Of a DNA stretch of 64,000 bases, positions 59,048-64,000 are shown piece by piece. The translations under genes were made by a program, and so were the position numbers. The stretch comes from JACTMZ01 sp044359955 (GTDB taxonomy: Bacteria > Verrucomicrobiota > Verrucomicrobiia > Chthoniobacterales > JACTMZ01), in the NCBI GenBank assembly GCA_044359955.1, contig JBIKLF010000002.1:219864-283863 (forward strand), in the 5' to 3' direction. Position 1 is the stretch's first letter, and each line of letters starts with the position of its first letter. The notes under the pieces are model-generated. The model had not been told where the DNA came from. It saw only the letters and a program-made list of their open reading frames with translations, and did not search any database.

Positions 59048-60970
59048 CTATTTAATCGGATTTGCTTTCAATACGCGCGCTACATACCACTCCTCTAGCC
59101 CACGTTGCACTTTTACTTTTAGAGTCTTGCTACCAATTACTTCAACTGGATTGTCGTTCAGCCATTCTTCCATTGACTTCCCAGTTGCTAGTCGTAGGGA
59201 GCGTTGACTAAAAACGAGAATTGAGCCGGCCGCTGGAAGGGAAAGCTGTTGCTCTGAATGAGGCGTGATTTCTTGTATGTTTCGATTACCGGAGTGCCAC
59301 ATCAGCGTAGCAATGGGTTCATCGCCAGTTGAAATAAAATACACGATATCGGCGTGTGTTGCATCCAGAATGTCTCTGAGAGGTTTAAAAGCTGAAGGGC
59401 GATCTCTGTAAAAAGCGTAAACTTCTAATGCGCGCGTCAAATTGGCAGATGAGACAGATCCTGACACCAACTTTAATGTTGTGATAGCAGGCCATAACGG
59501 TCGCGGCGGGTGTAGCACAAGCGAAACCAGACAGCATCCCAAGAAAAGTGCTACCCCAATACTCCAAAGTTTGCGCCGGTTAGTGCTAAACAGATCAAAC
59601 AAATAAAATGCGGGAAGCAGAAGAAGAGGATAATAAGGAGCAATGGTTCGGCCAATTGTAATGAGAGAAGATTGAGACACCAAAGCAAGTAGAGCCACCC
59701 ATGTTGCGATGGATGCAATCCAACCGTGCATTGCCATCGAGGAACCTAGTGAGCATGCAAAAACGGAGGAGCGAGTCCGGTCGATGTGAAGGGCGCACCA
59801 CAAAACCAGCAGCAGCATAAATGGAAGCCCCAAGGCTGCACTTTCCTCCATGGCTAGCTCGCCGACACCGAGAGACTGTAAGCCACCCTCAAATGATTGC
59901 TTGATTGCATCCTTCATTGAATACGCAAGCGGGAAGAAGCTGACAAAAGCGGCTTCTGCTGTCTTGGGAAACAGAAGCAATGGCGGCTGCATATTTTGCG
60001 CAGCCAACAGGAGTGTATTACCTGCAAGAGATGTGAGCGGCGAGGCGCTTGATACTTGCGCCCCCTCATAAGAAATCCCCGTCCAATCGCCACCACGCTG
60101 ATAATTTATCAATGCCAACGGGACAAATGAGACCGGAACAGTAATGAGCGCCAGCAAAATTGCCACGAAAACCTTCTTGGGGAACTTACGGAAAAAAGGA
60201 ATTGCCAGCACCAACCATGGAAGGCCCAATGGAAGATTAGAAAGCTTGGCGGATGTGAGCAGGGCCATGGCTGCGCAAGAAAGAAACCAATCTACGAGAG
60301 ATGCACTTCTGACGGCCCGGAGAATGAACCATAAGCCAGCTAGAAACAATATCGTGGCATAAGCATCGTTACCAATACTCCCGGCTTGTAGAAGATAAAG
60401 AGGCGCCAATGGAATAATCCACATCCATATATATGCAGCTTTCCTAGGAATTCCCAAAGAAGTAAAGACGCCGTATATCAGACCAGGAAGAAAAAGAAAC
60501 GGAATAAAATTCAGGAAAAACAGTGGCCTCAGCGAACCAAAGAGAGACAGCAGGGGAGCCATTTGCCATTCAAACAATAGTGAGCGCGTATTCATTCGCT
60601 GGTCCATGGTGTTGATCCAAAACCAATGTCCCTCCTCAAACCAGTGAAGAACACGAGACACTCGATAGCTTAAACTATCATAATTGCTTGGCTCATAAAA
60701 AACTCCTCCAACCAGCACCAAAATACTGAAGATCAAAAATGCTAACGGAAGAAACCTCTGGAATCTTCTCTTTGGGGGTAGGCGGTAGCTTATCCAACGG
60801 GGAAGTGGCTTAAAAAGCCATACTGCAAGAAGGAACAATACACCAATTAACAAAAACAACCAATAGTATGCGGGATAAAATAATGAGCCCGAAGATAGAG
60901 CCCAGCCGAAAAACGAGGCGCAAAATAAATATATCATCCAAAACAAGAGTGGAGCAGGAACCGCGGTCAT
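59048..60970 (-). CDS. Polytopic glycosyltransferase-like membrane protein (GT-C type)
   Basis: 640 residues, about twelve membrane helices then a 130-residue C-terminal soluble part. The first large loop holds YEPSNYDSLSYRVSRVLHWF, where the D in YDSLSYR takes the place of the acidic residue of GT39/ArnT-type enzymes; later AGSIGNDAYATILFLAGLWF is typical. It probably transfers a sugar from undecaprenyl phosphate on the periplasmic side. It ends 13 bases before the GtrB-like gene, in the same direction. Confidence 0.72.
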   Translation of the reverse strand: MTAVPAPLLFWMIYLFCASFFGWALSSGSLFYPAYYWLFLLIGVLFLLAVWLFKPLPRWISYRLPPKRRFQRFLPLAFLIFSILVLVGGVFYEPSNYDSLSYRVSRVLHWFEEGHWFWINTMDQRMNTRSLLFEWQMAPLLSLFGSLRPLFFLNFIPFLFLPGLIYGVFTSLGIPRKAAYIWMWIIPLAPLYLLQAGSIGNDAYATILFLAGLWFILRAVRSASLVDWFLSCAAMALLTSAKLSNLPLGLPWLVLAIPFFRKFPKKVFVAILLALITVPVSFVPLALINYQRGGDWTGISYEGAQVSSASPLTSLAGNTLLLAAQNMQPPLLLFPKTAEAAFVSFFPLAYSMKDAIKQSFEGGLQSLGVGELAMEESAALGLPFMLLLVLWCALHIDRTRSSVFACSLGSSMAMHGWIASIATWVALLALVSQSSLITIGRTIAPYYPLLLLPAFYLFDLFSTNRRKLWSIGVALFLGCCLVSLVLHPPRPLWPAITTLKLVSGSVSSANLTRALEVYAFYRDRPSAFKPLRDILDATHADIVYFISTGDEPIATLMWHSGNRNIQEITPHSEQQLSLPAAGSILVFSQRSLRLATGKSMEEWLNDNPVEVIGSKTLKVKVQRGLEEWYVARVLKANPIK

Positions 60971-60991
60971 TTGTTCACAATGATAAGGTTG

Positions 60992-61201
60992 TTACGTGCA
61001 TTGAAGTGTGGCAAAGGCATCAGAGAATAATCCCCATACCACACACAAGGGCATAATTGCTGAGTGAGATGCCAGCGAGCACTTGAACCATTCGATCAGT
61101 AATACCTTCCTCCCTGCCGCGAGCAACGCGCTGGCGCATGCCACACCTGCGGGGCCTGAACCTAGAACAATGGTGTCCGAAATATCGGATGGAGCCAGCA
61201 T
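60992..61201 (-). pseudogene. N-terminal scrap of an FAD-dependent oxidoreductase
   Basis: DTIVLGSGPAGVACASALLA followed by AGRKVLLIE is the FAD-binding N-terminus of a GMC or related oxidoreductase (GxGxxG then E). Similarity ends after about 37 residues and the frame ends at 60992. Members of this family with this start are common in glycan loci. It is a 5-prime remnant. Confidence 0.72.
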
Positions 61202-61261
61202 GATGCTATCCGGAGTGTTTTTGTCCGCGCGAGGCTGATAAACCGGCGGTATATGATGCCG

Positions 61262-62767
61262 CTAACGGGGGCGCCATACGCTGAAACCGGGCAGTGTCTT
61301 GAATAAATACAAGCCGGTTGCCGTTCGTGCTGATAGCAGGTGGCCGAATGAATCGTATATGTCTGGTTTTGAGACAACGAGCATTTGGGGGTACGGCAGA
61401 CCGGAAAGCTGCTCGTCGGTCATATTTGAGACAAGGATAACGTTTTTTTCACCTGCAGCTGCGGCTGCAGTAGGGAGAGCCGGGAAGATGCCATAATAGT
61501 TGGCTCCTGCTGGATCTGCCGCCCACCAGATAGTGCCGCCCTCGTTTACTGTTTCTAGGGCTAAGGCCGCCGCAGAACGGTAGTCGTCTTTTGCGTGATG
61601 GTCGGCGGCGCGGTAGGAGAAAGCGGAGCCGAGCATGGCAAGAACGGCAAGGAGGGTGATGGCCCGGCCAAGCATACGCAGACGGGTACGCCACAAGGCT
61701 TCAGCAGCCAAGGAAAACAAGATGAGAACGAACGGTAGAAGGGGTGTCAGATGCCGGCCGACGATGCGGAAGTCGCCTACCAGACCGACTAGAACGGCGG
61801 TGCCAGCCATTGCTGCCGGGGTAGTCCAAAAAATAACCGCGCTTTTTCGTTCGCTTGTCGAATTGCTTCCGCGGAGGGCGAGAGTTGTGCCTGCGCCAAG
61901 GAACAGCGCCAAAAGAGAGAGATAGGCCAGCAGCGGGGCAATAAAAGGTAGCAGCGCCATGGGGGACAGGCGTAATTCACTGCGCCCGGGGCCCAAGCCG
62001 GCCGCCCCCATCAACTCATAGGCACCAAAGGCTATACTTTTTAGATTGGTGCTGCCGACCGATGATGCCCCGGCATCGAGGGACAAGGTCCACAAATAGT
62101 ATACGGCAAGAGCAAGAAGAGCTGGCAAGCAGACGGTGATGGCGAGGCGAGTGTCGGGCCGCCGGAGGATACAACCTAATGGTTCCCGCATGAGCCATAA
62201 AACCAGGAAGGCGGCCGAGAACCAAAAAGAGAAGATGACGCCCAAAAGGCTTGAACCGCAAAGGATCAAAACTCCACTAGCGAGGAGAATGATGTCGGCC
62301 GTGCGCGGTGAAGTCGAGTTACCGGAGACGTTGGCAAGCGCGATGGTGCAGGCCGTGGCGCCGAGAAACTGCAATATGTAGGGCCGGGCTTCGTCGAGGT
62401 AGGCCCACAGGAATGCTGAACAGCATGCAAAAACGACAAAGAAAGCTCTCTGGCTATTTGAGGTGTGCCAGCACCGCACGGCAAGCATGAGCGCGATGAC
62501 AAAAAGCGGAATGTTCATCGCACGAAGGGCAAACTCGGAGTGCCCAAAGATTTTCTCCCAGCCCCAGAGCATGAGCATGTAAAGAGGCATCTGCAGGTCT
62601 GAGCCTCGGTCAGAACCCATCTTATCGGCAAAAGCCGAAAAGGTGGGGGCTATTGCTTTTATCGCGCTGTTGGCTTCGTCGATCCATAAGCTCTGGTTGG
62701 AAACGGCAATTAAGCCCACAGCTGTCGCTGTGATTGCTGCCCAAAGGGTGTAGCACGAAAGGGCCAT
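61262..62767 (-). CDS. Polytopic membrane glycosyltransferase (GT39/ArnT-like)
   Basis: 501 residues, about eleven membrane helices. LIAVSNQSLWIDEANSAIKA holds the W-x-D-E motif of the first periplasmic loop, characteristic of PMT/ArnT-type GT-C enzymes, with LQMPLYMLMLWGWEKIFGHS as the following P-L-Y segment and LRAMNIPLFVIAL after it. It should use a lipid-linked sugar donor. It follows the GT2 gene by nine bases and is probably its partner. Confidence 0.82.
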   Translation of the reverse strand: MALSCYTLWAAITATAVGLIAVSNQSLWIDEANSAIKAIAPTFSAFADKMGSDRGSDLQMPLYMLMLWGWEKIFGHSEFALRAMNIPLFVIALMLAVRCWHTSNSQRAFFVVFACCSAFLWAYLDEARPYILQFLGATACTIALANVSGNSTSPRTADIILLASGVLILCGSSLLGVIFSFWFSAAFLVLWLMREPLGCILRRPDTRLAITVCLPALLALAVYYLWTLSLDAGASSVGSTNLKSIAFGAYELMGAAGLGPGRSELRLSPMALLPFIAPLLAYLSLLALFLGAGTTLALRGSNSTSERKSAVIFWTTPAAMAGTAVLVGLVGDFRIVGRHLTPLLPFVLILFSLAAEALWRTRLRMLGRAITLLAVLAMLGSAFSYRAADHHAKDDYRSAAALALETVNEGGTIWWAADPAGANYYGIFPALPTAAAAAGEKNVILVSNMTDEQLSGLPYPQMLVVSKPDIYDSFGHLLSARTATGLYLFKTLPGFSVWRPR

Positions 62768-62775
62768 CGCTATGG

Positions 62776-63480
62776 TTAACCGAGTTGTCGCAACTGCTCA
62801 GTAAGCTGGCGGGCTTTCTCGCCGAACTTGCCAAGTGCCACGCTGGGCTCGCCGCCGTAGCGCTCGCGAAACCGAATTGGCACGTAGCCGTGTCGCCATG
62901 AGCGGTCTTTCCGCAGCAAAACCGCCAAGGCCACGTTTGCGAGAAAAAAGTTGTTCGGTATACGATCCAGCAGTTGCTGCAAATGATCTGTACGCATAAG
63001 GCGATAGGGAACGTTTGCGTCCACGCAGTTGGCTTTTGCGGTGAGAATGAGCGTTGCGCGTAGAATGTAGCTGGCAACTACTCGACGCCAACCGTCGTCA
63101 CGGGCGATGCGTTTGCCATAGATAACGTCAAATTTCTCACGTTGCCTCCAGAAGCGGAAAAAGTATTGCGGGTCGCATTGACCGTCCGAATCAATCTGAA
63201 AAACGTAGGGAATTTGTCTTTCGCAAGCTTGGCGGTAGCCCGCAAGGCAGGTCTGGCCGTGACCTTTGTTCGACTGGTTAAAAATTTCGAGCCGTTCGCC
63301 TAATTGCTCTTGCAGGCGCTGCAAAACAATTTGTGTGTCGTCTGTTGAGCCGTCATTTATGGCAAGAAAGACGAAGTTTTCTGTCCAATTCTCGATCTCC
63401 TGGAACCATTCATGGACCACTTTGCGGACGGAGGCCTGCTCATTATACACAGGCATGATTAGCATGATTTCAGGACTCAT
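62776..63480 (-). CDS. Family 2 glycosyltransferase, DPM type
   Basis: 234 residues: MSPEIMLIMPVYNEQASVRK, FLAINDGSTDDTQIVLQRL, NQSNKGHGQTCLAGYRQAC and YVFQIDSDGQCDPQYFFRF carry the GT2 motifs with D-S-D as the metal site, then VIYGKRIARDDGWRRVVASY. It likely makes polyprenyl-phosphate sugar for the membrane enzyme downstream. It is the first gene of the long minus-strand run that continues to 42135. Confidence 0.87.
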   Translation of the reverse strand: MSPEIMLIMPVYNEQASVRKVVHEWFQEIENWTENFVFLAINDGSTDDTQIVLQRLQEQLGERLEIFNQSNKGHGQTCLAGYRQACERQIPYVFQIDSDGQCDPQYFFRFWRQREKFDVIYGKRIARDDGWRRVVASYILRATLILTAKANCVDANVPYRLMRTDHLQQLLDRIPNNFFLANVALAVLLRKDRSWRHGYVPIRFRERYGGEPSVALGKFGEKARQLTEQLRQLG

Positions 63481-64000
63481 GAAAATTTTGGATCAGACGG
63501 TTTTGGTAAGAGCCCGAATGTTAAAGATTTGGGAGTATCAGGCAACCATGTCCAGCAAGTTGGTTTTTTTTGGATCAAGAACCAGAGAGGGCTTGCGCGG
63601 AGGCGCGTGGGGGCGGCCGGAGGCCGCGATGTTTAATTTTGGATTTTGGATGTTGGATGGGGGAGATTTTGAACAGAAGTTAACGAACGTAACGAAGGCG
63701 AGCGAGGAGCATTGAGGGACGGAGGATTTTTATTTAATGTGCGGCCATGGATTGGCTGGGTTGGATAACGAATGGTTGGCGGCCGGGGTCTCTGGCTTGG
63801 CGCCTGCGGCAGGCGCGGTGGAAGGTTTTCTTGGGTCTAATCGAGCATTTGCCGCGTCCAGTGCGGGATGGGGGAGAAGGGGGGGGGGAGGAAGAGGAGG
63901 GCTGAAACTTGAGACCGGAAAGCTGAAAGCGGAAACCGGAAAGCGGATCCGCCTTCGCGCTTCGCGGCTACGGCGTGACAAGGGGCGGGGCGGGGGAAGG
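63481..64000. repeat. Repeat-rich right end
   Basis: No gene seen. Low-complexity TTTTGGATTTTGGATGTTGG at 63635, then from about 63895 a block of R3 type (GAGACCGGAAAGCTGAAAGC, CCGCCTTCGCGCTTCGCG) as in 22430-22500. This shows that the repeat family is not limited to the island. Confidence 0.55.

Overview
The window is about 64 kb of GC-rich bacterial chromosome from a Gram-negative organism: it encodes PqiA/PqiB envelope proteins, an MsbA-type lipid exporter and a long surface-polysaccharide locus. Many short dispersed palindromes accidentally translate to strings such as GRDARAP, GTPVPP or NEDAKPVGWKPMPL. I associate these with Verrucomicrobiota, so that phylum (or another PVC-group lineage) is my best guess; it is inference, since there is no rRNA in the window. 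No tRNA, rRNA, CRISPR array or phage gene was recognised.

Layout. (1) 1-8.1 kb: three glycosyltransferases, an MsbA-like ABC exporter, an IS630-type element, a small ArsR-type regulator and GDP-L-fucose synthase. (2) 8.1-18.6 kb: a mostly housekeeping block with a shortened aldehyde-dehydrogenase-like protein, a ribbon-helix-helix/PIN toxin-antitoxin pair, pyrimidine-nucleoside phosphorylase, PqiA and PqiB homologues, an unusual transporter-thioesterase fusion and alanyl-tRNA synthetase. (3) 18.6-34.8 kb: an accessory island with about a dozen toxin-antitoxin loci or their remnants (MNT/HEPN, HigBA, HicBA, RelE, ParE, UPF0175/DUF3368, DUF433/DUF5615 twice, VapBC twice, PIN, MazEF). They are embedded in duplicated intergenic repeats, terminator-like hairpins and at least eight fragments of the 3-prime end of an NAD-dependent epimerase gene. 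(4) 34.9-63.5 kb: a polysaccharide locus with about nine glycosyltransferases, five methyltransferases, flippase and polymerase-type membrane proteins, a second epimerase, and a nonulosonic (sialic-acid-like) acid branch of NeuB plus a NeuA-phosphatase fusion.

The most interesting pattern crosses these regions. Three paralogous winged-helix proteins of 95-100 residues (6390-6677, 32462-32764, 37457-37744) are each bracketed by two copies of a 28-40 bp palindrome. Each protein has its own palindrome family, and solo copies of the same palindromes lie elsewhere in the window, often next to a terminator-like hairpin and an epimerase 3-prime fragment. The two most similar proteins have the two most similar sites (same 14+4+14 architecture and same TTTGCCAA centre). 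A further, related palindrome family has no regulator in the window. This looks like a set of protein-site pairs controlling, or spreading through, the polysaccharide region; function is inferred, the sequence pattern is directly visible.

A second theme is repeat traffic through genes. Intergenic repeats appear to have entered coding sequences in frame (the GT4 gene at 1.6 kb and neuA at 47.5 kb, the latter with a 7-bp tandem repeat), and recombination has produced a HEPN-antitoxin chimera and several broken toxin genes.
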